From Ampelocalamus luodianensis (Eukaryota; Streptophyta; Magnoliopsida; Poales; Poaceae): a DNA stretch of 64,000 nucleotides. Below the pieces are notes generated by a model. It was given only the letters and a program-made list of their open reading frames with translations, was not told where the DNA came from and did not search any database. Shown here one piece after another: positions 10,706-21,069 of the stretch (the first letter of the stretch is position 1; every line of letters begins with the position of its first letter). A program made the position numbers and the translations under genes. The stretch lies in assembly GCA_036346255.1 (NCBI GenBank), contig CM070640.1, positions 33,227,238-33,291,237 on the forward strand, read 5' to 3'.

Positions 10706-11262
10706 TAGGGATGGGAATTGGTAAAGGATAATCCATTTTATCCGATATTCGTATCCGATAAAACGCAAATGTAGTAAGTAAAATTCGCATCCGAATGAAA
10801 GTGAGTACTACCCAAGAAAAATGGATAGTACCCGTATCCGCATTCGGTGTTATTCGTATCCGATTACTATCCGGGAAAATGGATAGTATTCGGTGCTATT
10901 CGTATCTGAAAAAAACAAATACGAATACTATCCATTTTTCCCAGATACGAATACGAATTCTATCCGTTGTTTCCTATATACAAATACGAATACTATCTGT
11001 TTTTTCCCAGAGCATTTCTGTTTCGACGGGGTCTTGATTCGGTGTCGAATCTATGGTTGTTGGGTGTTCTACCGAGATTTGTCGCAAAAGTTGTATGATA
11101 TTCGCATTCGGCCGAATTGAGTACATATTCAATTTGAATTTGAATTCGTTACAACATTCGATTTGTATTCATATTTGAAATGTTTGAATTTGTATTCGTA
11201 TTCATTTTAAATATATAGATTTGTATTCGTATTCGAGACTATTCGATCCATTTCCATCCCTA
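10706..11262. mobile_element. Non-autonomous hAT element
   Basis: Ends are TAGGGATGG and CCATCCCTA, with wider imperfect inverted repeats. The element is flanked by the perfect 8-bp duplication TGGGCAAG (10698-10705 and 11263-11270), the hallmark of hAT insertion. The 557-bp body is filled with variants of ATTCGTATCCG and its complement, the subterminal repeats where a transposase is expected to bind. No transposase is encoded. Confidence 0.93.
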
Positions 11263-11270
11263 TGGGCAAG

Positions 11271-12184
11271 GACAAATGAGGCGCAAGTCCAAACCCCGAC
11301 CAAGTATGAGGTTGGACATCGGTTGACATCAGCAACGCCACCCGTGCGTGGGCTTCAGCTAACTCGACCCAGAGAGCTTCAACCTCAGACATCTCAATGC
11401 GAAGTGGCCATAGCGCTAGACTCGTGTTTCCTCTAGTTGACCCCTCATCGCCTCGGTTTCTCATGACTCCGACGGCGGAGTTGGTCTTACCTCGGCCCTC
11501 ACTCTCGAAGTTCCCCCGCTTGGCGAGGCTCGGCCGCAGACCAGAGGGCCTCGGCATGTGACTCCCTCAGTTGCCTTTGTAGTTCCTCCAACTCCCTCTC
11601 AATTTTCTTGCGCTCCCGGGCCCGATGTCCCTTGAAGTCGCGGTCTCGCTGGTGACTTGAGCCTCGGTTGAAGGGTGTTGCGGGACTTTGGGGACCCAGG
11701 TGGCGTGGGTTGCGATCCGGCTTGACTTCGGTCTCGAGGGAGGGCTCATGCCTTCCACTTCGGGCGACCCTTCGAGACTTCGTCTTCCTGGGCAGCGTCA
11801 ACTGTCGTCGATACGAGATCGGATAGTAACCTTGTAGGCACCTCTGGTCGTATGCGTCGACCACCGTGGATGCAAGGGGGACCTCAACGAGAATCTAACA
11901 CAACAAGCCACCCTGATGTATTGCATGTGTGGTAGAAGTTACAAAATAACCTCCTTTCTCCCCATTTACTAAGGATCATATTTATACAGTGGGAGGGGGA
12001 GGTCCCTGAAGTTGCATCGCTGCCCTCGGGGCTTAGCTTGCTCCGGCGATACTTTCATCCATCACGTCAAGCGGGTCCTGTCGCGTCTGAGATGCATGAC
12101 GTCGTCGGTCTTCCCCCTATGCGTGTCGATGGGACATCGGCGTGTGGCTACCTCGGACCAGGTCTGGAGTAGGTTCCCCTAACA
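11271..12184 (-). mobile_element. LTR-retrotransposon fragment (LTR plus gag start)
   Basis: On the minus strand an LTR-like block begins TGTTAGGGGAACC at 12184, holds a TATA box (CTGTATAAATATG, near 11980) and ends around CTTGCATCCA at 11867, giving about 318 bp. Below it 11499-11864 reads as a charged gag-like start containing RERKKIERELEELQRQLRE, a coiled-coil-like stretch. The fragment stops at the hAT element. The look is that of rice Dasheng/RIRE2-type short-LTR Gypsy elements, but I could not identify a PBS, and family assignment is a guess. Confidence 0.45.
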
Positions 12185-12780
12185 GATTGTATGATTGGCT
12201 TTGGAAATTTCTAAAGGAATTCGTCCTTTCCCATACTTTTGGATTATTCCAAAACATTATCTCAAACCTTATGTTTTCATTTCCTTCGAGAAGTCCAAAG
12301 GCAGCACATCTTTTTCTCTCTACTGTAAGAGGAGGCATTTTCATTCAATTTTGCAGCATTTTCAATTCCTGTAGTAATTTCACTAGTCATAATATTCAAT
12401 TCCTGGTTTTTTCTTATTCTTATTCTTTTATGTATCATTTTTTTGCTTTCCAAGCAGGCCTTTAGAAATGCGTTTCGCTTTGGTATTCCAGTGTAATTTA
12501 AAATACTGCATTTTCCCATTGTGTAGTTGTTCTTTTCCTATTCAAAGAAAAGATTAATTTGTGTTGTAGTATTACTAGTACGTGCTAGGTCTTGCTAATT
12601 CAGATCACAAGAAAATACATTATTTACTGACAATCAAGCAAATATGCACAAATACACTAGCAACACGATTACAGAAACCTTAGCCTTCCATTATAGTAGT
12701 GATCTGTCTGCCCAAATGCTTCATTACGTAAGCAACAGGTACAACATACTGAAAGATAAGGTGCTTTTAGGAATACTACT
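12185..12780. other. AT-rich intergenic region downstream of the Alba-like gene
   Basis: No gene or complete transposon recognised. AATTTCTAAAGGAATTC near 12210 and CCTTTAGAAATGCG near 12460 are weak inverted partners that might be the ends of an old MITE, without a visible target duplication. Confidence 0.35.
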
Positions 12781-13646
12781 CCCAGCCTTCGAGGCTGAAG
12801 ATAAATTCTACAACCATTTCATCATCATCATCTCATGCGGATGCAGTTGCAAAGTGTTGCATTCTTGCAGGTTTCAGTTGGAACATCACAGCCGTAAGGG
12901 AAGAAAGATCTTGTTTGTATGCCTCACAAGATATGGTCCATCCCTCCTTAAACAAGGACTGAGGTACCCTAATTACTACTAAATCAGATTGGTGCTGCCT
13001 CTCACTGTCTCAAGCATGGTGTCAACCTCTGGACAGAGAGGGAGGCACAGGAGTTGATCAGACCTTGATCTCTTCGTCGGCAGATTTCGGGCGGTCCGAT
13101 CTTTTGCTGGACATGATGCTGTTGAAGTTCTCTGACTTACACAGCAGAATCTCAATCTGAAACCAAGAACATTAACAGAAAAGGAAGGCGTTATTGGATT
13201 CAGATAGAAATAATGGGGTGTAATGAGTTCAGAAAGAAGGAGAGATTGAAGGCAAGAAATATCTATCTTACCTTGGCTTTGCGGACGAGCCGCCCTTTTG
13301 CCTGGTGCCAATGGTTGATGTCAGGATCTCTGAAAAGAAGAAAAACGTAAGGAAAATTAAGAGTGATTTAGTAGTGTGATATGAGAAAAACGCTTGATTA
13401 TTCAGGCGTTTTATAGTAGATATGGTGCTTACTCTTTTCAGTGGCGAGGCCATTATTCTTGGGGATCTCAGCAACAGTCGCAACAGTGCCAATGGCTGGA
13501 AACAAAAATGCCTCAGAAAGATACAGTTTACTATGAAGTTATTAAGTGAATATTAATTGAGTCGTTACTTTTTGACAGAGAACTGATTACAAGTGGGCAG
13601 CATATATGGGTTCTGTAATTTAAGAATTAACATAAGAGGTAGTGAA

Positions 13647-13777
13647 TGTTATGAATAGCGCTTGTATTCAATATGAGGCCAATGGGCCAGTATATATACA
13701 CAGGTACATGCGGTGAATATGCAAAGAACCCCTTATAACAATGGGGAATTACAAACTATACATATATATCTCTAACA
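13647..13777 (-). repeat. Copia 3' LTR (131 bp)
   Basis: Plus-strand ends are TGTTATGAATAGCG and TCTCTAACA. It differs from the 5' LTR at 18400-18530 at a single position. The inner edge is next to a purine tract, which marks this copy as the 3' LTR of a minus-strand element. Confidence 0.96.
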
Positions 13778-13785
13778 CCCCCCTC
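13778..13785 (-). other. Polypurine tract of the intronic Copia
   Basis: On the minus strand GAGGGGGG directly precedes the 3' LTR, the expected plus-strand primer site. Confidence 0.85.
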
Positions 13786-13802
13786 AAACTCATGGTGGAT
13801 CA

Positions 13803-15240
13803 ACAACACTGAGTTTGGAGAGGTAGAAACCGTCTTTGTCGCGAGTCAGGCCTTCGTAAAGAAATCCGCTATCTGAAGCTCAAGGCACATATCGAAGAGC
13901 AATCACCAGTCATGCACACAAGACCGCATGAAGGAAGCATCAACACCAATATGCTTGGTAGCTCATGCTTCACGGGTCTCGGCGATCTTGATAGCACTGC
14001 ATCTTGTCGGACAAGAGAGGAGTCGGTGTAGTGACGAAACACCAAAATCCTCCAAGAACCACCGTAGCTGGTAATCTCCGTTTGTCGAGAGCCATAGCGC
14101 GCAACTCACCTCTGCACTCGAGCGGACACCTGCGGTCTGTTTCTTCGTCTTCCGTGCAATGAGAGAACCACCAAGAAAAACACAAGATGCGAGAGATAGA
14201 CCGCAATCGGAGGATCGTCGCCCAAGTAGCATCCGAATAAGCTGAAGGCATAACGAGCCGGAGTTTGTAAAGAAAAGATACGAGAGATAGTTCCACGAAG
14301 GTATCGCGAACTCGAAGAAGGTGGTGTAGTGGACTGAGTGGGAGCAGATCTGAATGACTCGGAATGTGGGTGGATAAGTGATATCCGGGCGAGTAATGAC
14401 AAGATAGACAAGACTCCCAACAAGATGACGATAGCGAGTCGGATCGAGAAGAGGCTCGCCATCGAGAGTCGGAGGTGAACATTAAGCTCCATGGGAGTCT
14501 CAACGATCTGTTGATCGATGAGAGATGCGCGATCAAGAAGATCTCGAATATACTTCTCTTGGGACATAAAGAAACCATCCGGGTGGAAGTAACCTCAATC
14601 CCAAGGAAGTAACGAAGAGGACCAAGATCCGACATAAGCGCTCACTAAGACGAGCCTTGACAAAGGCAATGAACTCGTAATCATCTCGTGTGAATGATCA
14701 TATCATCAACATACGAAGAAGAAGAGTCCGACCACGAGGCGAAGTGTGGACAAAGAGCGCAGATCATGATCACTAGGTGAAAAACCAGCAGCGGTAACCA
14801 CGAGAGGAGAAGCGCTCAAACCAAGCACGAGGGGCTTGCTTAAGGCCATAAAGAGAATGACGAAGACGGCGGACCATGCCCTCGAGAGCGAGAATACCCG
14901 GTGGCGGAAGCATGTGGACCTCCTCACGCAACTCGCCATTAAGAAAGGCATTCTTGACATCAAGCCGAGAGCAGACGATGGCGAGCAGGCGCCACCGCAA
15001 GAAGAGTGCGGAGCGGTGGTCATGAGCCACGGAGAAAAGTCTCGTCGTAGTCACGACCATACTCTCTTTGGAAGCCACGAGCAACAAGGCGCGCCATATA
15101 GCGCTCAAGAGAGCCATCGAGCGAGTCTTAATTTTATAGACCCACTTACGTGATGGGGCGAGAGTGAGATGGAAAAGGAACAAGATCCCAAGTACCCGAT
15201 GCGCTCGAGGCAGCAATCTCTCGGCCATAGCATGCGCCAC
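13803..15240 (-). pseudogene. Copia reverse transcriptase / RNase H, frame-broken
   Basis: The reverse-transcriptase core is plain: KWVYKIKTRS (around 15130), DVKNAFLNGELREEVHM (around 14930), SLYGLKQAPRAWFERF (around 14820), then YIRDLLDRASL and TPMELNVHLR (around 14500) and RNase H-like segments such as AYSDATW and KTKKQTAG spread over three frames between 13963 and 14635. The catalytic YVDD-type motif cannot be read cleanly. Each conserved block is intact over 10-40 residues, then shifts frame by one base. The pattern differs from the clean stop codons in the Gypsy element at 29888-35453 and is treated as a separate finding. Confidence 0.85.
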
Positions 15241-15411
15241 TCGGGATGAGTAACAACATCCCGATAGGAGACGAGCTCAAGAGTAGCCGCACGGAAAAAC
15301 CAAAGCGGCGGGAGGCGAATCGATGGCGATCACGGAGAGTGTAGCGAGGAGAAGATAACCCATCGGGGAAGATGGATCATCGGAGAAGATAGAACATCGG
15401 GAGAAGATGGC

Positions 15412-16861
15412 TCACCGGAAGATCCTCAATACGAGATCGGCGAGTGTAGACGAGTGTAGTGGGAGGAGCCGGGCGCAGCGACAACGGCGAGAGGCCACAG
15501 GAGGAATATGTGGAGACTCGGTGGGGCCGGGTGGGTAAGGGCAAGACAGATATAGGTGTATCCGGAAGGTCAAAAGGACAGAGACTCCACGGAGGAAGTC
15601 GGCCGAAGGAGAGGTAGGGCGTGGGTAGAAGGGACGAGACTCGTCGAAAGTCACATCAGAAATCCACATCCGTCGACCAACAGGATCCCAACACCGATAT
15701 CCCTTGTGCTCGCATCTGTATCCCAAAAGACACACTCAACAGATCGAGCGGCGATCAGTTGAGTACGTTCTCGGCGAGAGAACATAGCAAACGCAAAGCA
15801 AGCGAGACGAAGGCGAGTAGTCGGAAGAAGACCACAAAGGCGCTCAACAGGATTGCACCTTGAAGAGCGTAAGAGGGTGGATGTTAACGAGATAGGTGGC
15901 GGTGGAAACGACCTCGGCCCAAAAATGAGGTGGAATAGAGGGCAATCATCAATGCGGGCCGTCTCAAGAAGATGGCGATGCTTGCGCTCGGCAACCTCAT
16001 TCGAGCATGAGCACCGGGACGGGAGAATCGAGCGAGTACCGCTTAGTAAGGAAGCTACGCAGGTAACGAGAGAGGTACTCGCCAATGAGTCGGCACGAAA
16101 AACCGAATAGGGGTGGAGAACGTGTATGGACCATAGTGGCAAATTGTTTATAGATAGACAAGACCTCACTACGAGAAGACATGAAGTATATCCAAGTGTG
16201 GCGAGAAAAATCATCTATAAAAATGATATAATATCGATGACCCCTTTCAAGCGAAGGGAGCCGGACCCCAAACATCCAATGAACAAGATCAAAGGACCAT
16301 TGAGACACGGACTCACTATGGGGATAAAGAAGTCAATCATTTACCTAACTTACACTCGACAATCTAAAGACACATCTCCGAGACACCCGAGAAGACCATG
16401 ACGAACCAAAGACGCGGATGAGATCCACACAAATGACCAAGACGGTGATGCCACTACCGAAAGAGGCGTAGGCGAGGTGGCGTAAGCCGAGAGGCCGTGG
16501 CAGCGGTAGTAGCGGAAGGAAGGTGAAGCTACCAAGCTCCTGTGAGGCGCCGTGAGTCAAGGCGCCGAGGCCGAACCAACCGAGCTCCGTGGCGGTCCCG
16601 AACACAACAAGAGTCGAGTCGAGAATAACCCGACAACCAAGATCGATGTCGCCCAGTGAAAGAAGGCGCATGGTAAGGCGAGGAACATAAGCAACGAAGG
16701 AACATTAAAGAGGAGTTGCTAAGAGGTCCTCGACGAGACGAAAGAGATGTACCATCGCAGAAGAACACCGGCGGGAGAATCAAGGGTGTAAGGAAAGGCA
16801 GTGGAAGAATCGGAGTCATGTGAAAAGATGCTCCAAAATCAAGAATCCACGGGAGGTACAT
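15412..16861 (-). pseudogene. Copia protease and integrase, frame-broken
   Basis: At the upstream end, WILDFGASFHMTP (near 16840) is the Copia aspartic-protease start, with the usual active-site D-S-G changed to D-F-G. Integrase pieces follow: TWIYFMSSRSEVLSIYKQF (near 16170), an SNEVAERKHRHLLETAR stretch (near 15970, the region holding the last catalytic acid), and GYRCWDPVGRRMWISRDV-like residues (near 15680) typical of the integrase C-terminus before RT. The segments lie in different frames. Order and spacing match Copia pol. Confidence 0.8.
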
Positions 16862-16952
16862 TTGTGTAGGAGGTGGTCTCGATGCGAAGAGTCGATGCGA
16901 GCCTGCGAGAACTGCCGAGGAAGAACACGAGGCGGCAAGGAGTCGAAATCCG

Positions 16953-17950
16953 CTATGTCTGCTCGATGAAAGAAATCTGCGAAGAAGTCGATGCAGCGTC
17001 GATGTAGAAGCACCGATGCATCGTGCTAGTAGAAGAACGGCGAAAGATGCCGCTGCTTCTTATAGCACTGAGACTCAATGTGGCCGACCTTATTGCAGTA
17101 GGAGCAGTGAGGACGACCACCGCCGGATGGAGGGCGGCCACCACCACCTGTGGCGGCCGCTGGAGGAGGCAGTGTGCTGACGCGTGGAGCCGTCGGTGTA
17201 GTAGGTGGCGAGCGGCGAGTACGGAGGGGAGGGGCAGCAGGCCAGCACCACTCAGGCGAGTCTCCTCTCTCGTATCTCGATGAGGGCCTCCGGAGAGTGA
17301 CACGAGGTGGTGTGCAGGAGCCGGGCACGCCATTGCTCGAACTTCGGGGCAAGGCGGTAAGGAACTCGTAGATCCTCGAAACTCGTGTCGACGCGTACGG
17401 CCAGCAACGGAGGGCGGCGACATCCAAAGGCGGCGGAGGAGTCGGTGGCGCCAAGCGCGAGCTCGAGCATAAAAGCGTCAATAGTAGCATCACCTGCTGG
17501 CGAGTGCTCTGGCGGACCACGGGCGGTAGAGAGCATCACCGAGGGCTCGTGAGCGCCGACGAAGGTGAGTCCACATCCGAAAGCGATGAGCGGTCCCACA
17601 ACCTCGAAGAAGAATCGAGGTCGATATCGGCGATGAGGACAAGCAGCCCGGCCGCCGTCGTCGTCGTACCACCGAGTGTAGGCGGTCGGCGATCCTTGTA
17701 GAAATCGAGCCTCTGGTAGGCGAGAGATAGCCTCATCATCGGCAAGCGCGCGGTCTCGGCGCAGCTTTGTCACTGTTGAGCGGCGCGCACAGCGTAGGTT
17801 CCGTCGGAGGTGTAGGGCAAGGCGGGCGAGTAACATCGCGAGAGGGCGCCCGAGACGAAGACCACGCATGAATGCGCATGTGAGACACGGTTGGTGTAAT
17901 TAACACCATCAAAGATCACCGGCGGCGAGGAGAGCGGTGCCCATTGGTAG
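16953..17950 (-). pseudogene. Copia gag, frame-broken, with CCHC zinc knuckle
   Basis: The start region near 17910 reads FDGVNYTN, the opening typical of Copia capsids. MRGLRLGRP follows near 17865. The body near 17250-17860 includes AYTRWYDDD and DAFMLELALGATDSS in the usual places. Near 17075 an intact zinc knuckle CSYCNKVGHIESQC is seen, expected to bind the element's RNA. Frames switch at least three times. A proline- and alanine-rich region precedes the knuckle. Confidence 0.75.
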
Positions 17951-17998
17951 GCGGCGCTGACGGCGCGCGCGGTTAGAACAACGTTTTTAACCTAAAAC

Positions 17999-18021
17999 TT
18001 AACGGGCCTTCGGCCCGTTAA
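17999..18021. other. Perfect 10-bp hairpin in the Copia leader
   Basis: TTAACGGGCC, a three-base TTC loop, then GGCCCGTTAA form an exact inverted repeat between the gag start and the GC-rich leader. Its position fits an RNA dimerisation or packaging element; that role is inferred. Confidence 0.7.
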
Positions 18022-18360
18022 AACGCACCACGCAGGCGGCGGCGGTAGCGGCCGGCGCGCGGACGGCGCGGCGGCGGCGGAGCGCCGGCGGCACGGAGCG
18101 GCGGGCGGCGCGAGCGGCAGCGTGTTGGCGAGCAGCGGCAGTGGAGGCCGGAGTCGGCGGCAGCAGAGCGCGCGCGCACACGCAGGCGGCGGTGGCGGCG
18201 GCGGCAGCGCGGGGCGCGCGGATGGCGCGGAGCGGCCGCGGCGCGAGGGCCGGCGGCGCGGTGGAGGCGTCCGGCGGCGGTGGCGGCCAGGAGTCGGCGG
18301 AGCCGGCGGTGAGTCGACAGGCGGACGGCGAGCGGGAAATCGGCGTGTTCACACGAGGCG
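18022..18360 (-). other. Extremely GC-rich Copia 5' leader
   Basis: About 340 bases built largely from CGG, GCC and GCG triplets, between the PBS and gag. Frames on both strands are open only because of composition, so no gene is called here. Confidence 0.7.
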
Positions 18361-18386
18361 ACAAGCGGGCGACGGAAACCCTAGGT

Positions 18387-18399
18387 GAGCTCGATACCA
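18387..18399 (-). other. Primer-binding site of the intronic Copia
   Basis: TGGTATCGAGCTC directly abuts the 5' LTR on the minus strand. Its first seven bases match the initiator tRNA-Met site TGGTATCAGAGC, the rest differs slightly. Confidence 0.85.
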
Positions 18400-18530
18400 T
18401 GTTATGAATAGCGCTTGTATTCAATATGAGGCCAATGGGCCAGTATATATACACAGGTACATGCGGTGAATATGCAAATAACCCCTTATAACAATGGGGA
18501 ATTACAAACTATACATATATATCTCTAACA
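18400..18530 (-). repeat. Copia 5' LTR (131 bp)
   Basis: Same ends as 13647-13777. A TATA-type run lies at 18444-18451. The inner edge carries the PBS. Confidence 0.96.
18444..18451 (-). promoter_or_regulatory. TATA box of the Copia 5' LTR
   Basis: TATATATA in the middle of the 131-bp LTR, in the usual place for the element's own promoter. Since the LTR lies in an intron of the Alba-like gene and points the same way, it could drive downstream transcripts; this is inference. Confidence 0.5.
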
Positions 18531-19165
18531 GTGAAAATAATGCATTCTACTTCCAAACAGAATGTCAGAATCGAGTAAAATACTAAAATGTAAGGTGAGA
18601 AGTAAGCATTACCTATCCCCAGAGCAGAGAGTTCAACCTCGTCGTAGGTCTGCATGTACCTCTGCAGCCAATAGTAATATGGATTTAGATAGCCCAGTAA
18701 TTAAATCCCTTTTAAACAAAGGATTCTTGAAATTACAAAACCACGGAGAGAACTCCATGAAATAAACAAAACATATCCTTGGTCGATTGTAAATCCAGGG
18801 TAAGTGTGAACAGAAAAGATGAAAGTTTTTTTAATTCTGCATTCTTTAACCGAAAACCAAAGCAACCTATAAGTTTGATTTTTGTTAGAAACTTTCTTCG
18901 GTTCACAATTCTGTTTTTTCTTGTTGGTTTCTAAATAAGTTCATCAACCATTTTCCTCGATCAAATGAAAGAATATATGGAAAACCAACCATTACAATAC
19001 GATTCATTCATTCATATCCCTACCAAATAAAACCACATGATTTTGTTCTAAATCAATCGTTAGAAATTAATGGATGAAGCGACTGCTGCTTTGGCTACAT
19101 GTGTGTGTATTTGTGTGTACGGTGTTACCCTGGCGAGGTTGACGTAGAAGCAAAGCAGTTGTTGC

Positions 19166-20563
19166 CAAAAAAGAAAAAGGAAGCCAGTTTCGATGCCGCT
19201 CCAGCGGCGGCCGGTTGCGTCGCGGCAGCCCGCAACTCCTACCGGCGGCCGCCACGGGATGGCGAGTGCTGCTGCTGCGCTGTGCTTGTTCGGGCAGATC
19301 AGTGGACGCTCGCGGCACCTTCCGCGAAGTTCTCGACGTGCGGTGTTGGTTTGGGAAGCTGCGAGCCTTGGAGCCCTCTTTGTTCTTGGAGGGGAGAAAT
19401 CTCGGTCTCTGTGATGGAGCGGTTGCGCCTGGCCGGCCAACACTCACTTGATCTGCTTTCTCTTCTTTCTGGTTGGTGCAATTCTCGAGCTGCATCTCAG
19501 AGGGGCTGAAGCGCCGGTTCGCACGTCGCACCTCGGTATTCTCCTTATATTTTTGTCATTATTTACGTCATAAATCTAATTAATTTCATTTTTAAGATTA
19601 TTACTTGTATATATTTCTAGACTTTTGAAATGCATTATCCATTATTAAGGTACTATATTTAATGTATTTCTCATTTTAACTTTGTTTTTCATAATTTTTG
19701 TATCAATTTAGATTATACGTGATATTTAAATATGTATTTACTAGCTCACCTCATAATAATTGGGATGTGTAATGTATACCTACCGTTCTTGATTCTTCCA
19801 CCGGTTAAAACAGTGAGCCTCCTCAACTTGTTATCACTTCTTTCTTTCTGGTGTGTCTGACGGCGGATGATCAGAGAACAGATGAGATGATTTGGTCGTA
19901 ACTAGAAGTAGCTGTGTAAATATAAATGATATCCTTCAGACCAATATAAATGATATTTATACTTTTTCTTTGCCCTTTTGCTGCACCCACTTTATTGTTT
20001 TTATGATCTTTCATCAGAAATAACTTCAGTTTCATTTCTGAAATCTACTTTGTGTATTAGATCCTATGGAAAAATGGAATTCCAGGTATACTTCCTATTT
20101 GTGAAAAAGGTTTCAGCTATCTTTACATATACATAAGGTTGTGTTTACTGTTCTTTGATACAAATAAAAGGAAGTAAAAACTTTCACAAACTACAGAACA
20201 GGCTTACTATGAAGTTAGCAATATAGGGAATCAAAACTGACGTTATCAGATAGTGATACGCTTACCCACGGTGGTCAGTACTGCTCTCTGGCTGCTGCAA
20301 GTGCATTGTCTATTACTAAATGTAGATTGCAGAGCACCAGGTCTTGAAATAAGAACACTGTAAGAAGCCATTGAAGAATAATCCGCGCAATATTTAACTT
20401 GTCATTATTAAATTATCCCTATCCATATCCATATCACCATGTATTAAAAGATTGTCCACTGCTCCTACATCACGGCAAAGGGTGATCCATCCGCCTGGAC
20501 CTCTCTTGACACATATGAATATGATGCATCATGGGCCGTTGATGTTCAAAGTGTTCCAAGATA
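19166..20563. other. Upstream flank of the Alba-like gene and AT-rich spacer
   Basis: 19160-19530 is GC-rich with open frames on both strands; it may contain the 5' exon or 5' UTR and promoter of the Alba-like gene but no conserved Alba N-terminus (the NRIQVSN-type segment) can be read. 19545-20560 is AT-rich with no recognised gene or complete transposon. Confidence 0.4.
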
Positions 20564-20819
20564 CTCCCTGCAGTCATAAAATATTGTCGTTTTTGGGTAC
20601 ATGCAGTCAAACTTTCTAAACTTGGACTATTAATATTTTTTTTAATATTTAGATTGAACATATGAAAATGATATGTATAGATTTGTCTTGGAAAGAAATT
20701 TTCATAAAAGTATAATTTTATTAGGTTTTATAAATCTGTTACAATAAAATTAGTGGTCAAAGTTACGTTAATGGAACCATATCAATATCGAAAATGACAT
20801 TCTTTTCGATCGGAGGAAG
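20564..20819. mobile_element. Stowaway MITE
   Basis: This 256-bp AT-rich element has ends CTCCCTGCAGTCATAAAATA and the reverse complement of TCTTTTCGATCGGAGGAAG, flanked by TA at 20562-20563 and 20820-20821. Same class as 364-621 but a different, more diverged copy. No coding capacity. Confidence 0.9.
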
Positions 20820-20951
20820 TAGCATTTTAAAAGTTGGACAGCTAGCACCAATGAGGCAATGACTCGCTAATGTGGCATGGTAAATTTATTATTTTTTAAT
20901 CCATACCACTAAAAAAACCAAATTCAACCAAGTACCACTAGCTGTGAAAAC
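20820..20951. other. Host sequence at the TRIM target site
   Basis: AT-rich spacer ending in the target duplication AAAAC (20947-20951). The interrupted host sequence resumes at 22791. Confidence 0.6.
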
Positions 20952-21069
20952 TGATAATATGAATGAAGCATATCTATTGTAATAGCACATAGAGCATATA
21001 TATAGTACAAGAGGGACACACACAAGACTAAACCCTAACAATATGAAATACCACTAATACCCTTAACAA
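20952..21069 (-). repeat. TRIM 3' LTR (118 bp)
   Basis: On the minus strand it starts TGTTAAGGGTATTAGTGG and ends CATATTATCA, next to the purine tract. It differs from the 5' copy by about five substitutions or small gaps. Confidence 0.92.

Larger units (their letters stand above)
13647..18530 (-). mobile_element. Complete Ty1/Copia element, coding region frame-broken
   Basis: A 4884-bp element lies between the 5-bp duplications GTGAA (13642-13646 and 18531-18535). The 131-bp LTRs differ at one base (AAAGAACC against AAATAACC). On the minus strand the order is 5' LTR, PBS, GC-rich leader, gag with zinc knuckle, protease, integrase, RT/RNase H, purine tract, 3' LTR, the standard Copia order. 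All expected domains can be recognised but no frame stays open for more than a few hundred bases. The element sits in an intron of the Alba-like gene in the same orientation as that gene. Confidence 0.96.
13058..19165 (-). pseudogene. Alba-domain nucleic-acid-binding protein gene remnant, intron split by a Copia element
   Basis: Spliced minus-strand pieces read as a plant Alba protein, a small DNA/RNA-binding protein of nucleus and cytoplasm. Exon pieces with GT-AG borders: 19129 upward (ending FYVNLAR, 5' limit unclear), 18613-18661 (RYMQTYDEVELSALG), 13433-13495 (IGTVATVAEIPKNNGLATEK), 13272-13329 (KILTST then a frame break), and 13058-13156 (IEILLCKSENFNSIM to a TGA). Phases agree across the first three joins. 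Within 13272-13329 the Alba reading moves to another frame before QAKGRLVRKAK, consistent with a net loss of about 7 bases against the usual exon. EILKNN has become EIPKNN. An alternative frame stays open to 12979 but loses the Alba C-terminus. The Copia insertion at 13647-18530 enlarges the intron from about 230 bp to 5.1 kb. Family assignment is from remembered conserved segments; whether it is transcribed is unknown. Confidence 0.75.

Noticed and set aside
12979..13311. Separate 110-codon minus-strand gene
   Set aside because: It is the alternative frame through Alba exons 4 and 5 and crosses an intron; the Alba frame has recognisable residues and proper splice borders.
15556..15863. Plus-strand open frames opposite Copia pol
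   Set aside because: They are antisense to recognisable integrase and RT segments and have no similarity or repeat-independent features of their own.
18122..18407. Glycine/arginine-rich open frames in the Copia leader
   Set aside because: Both strands are open only because of the CGG/GCC triplet composition; the interval is the element's leader.
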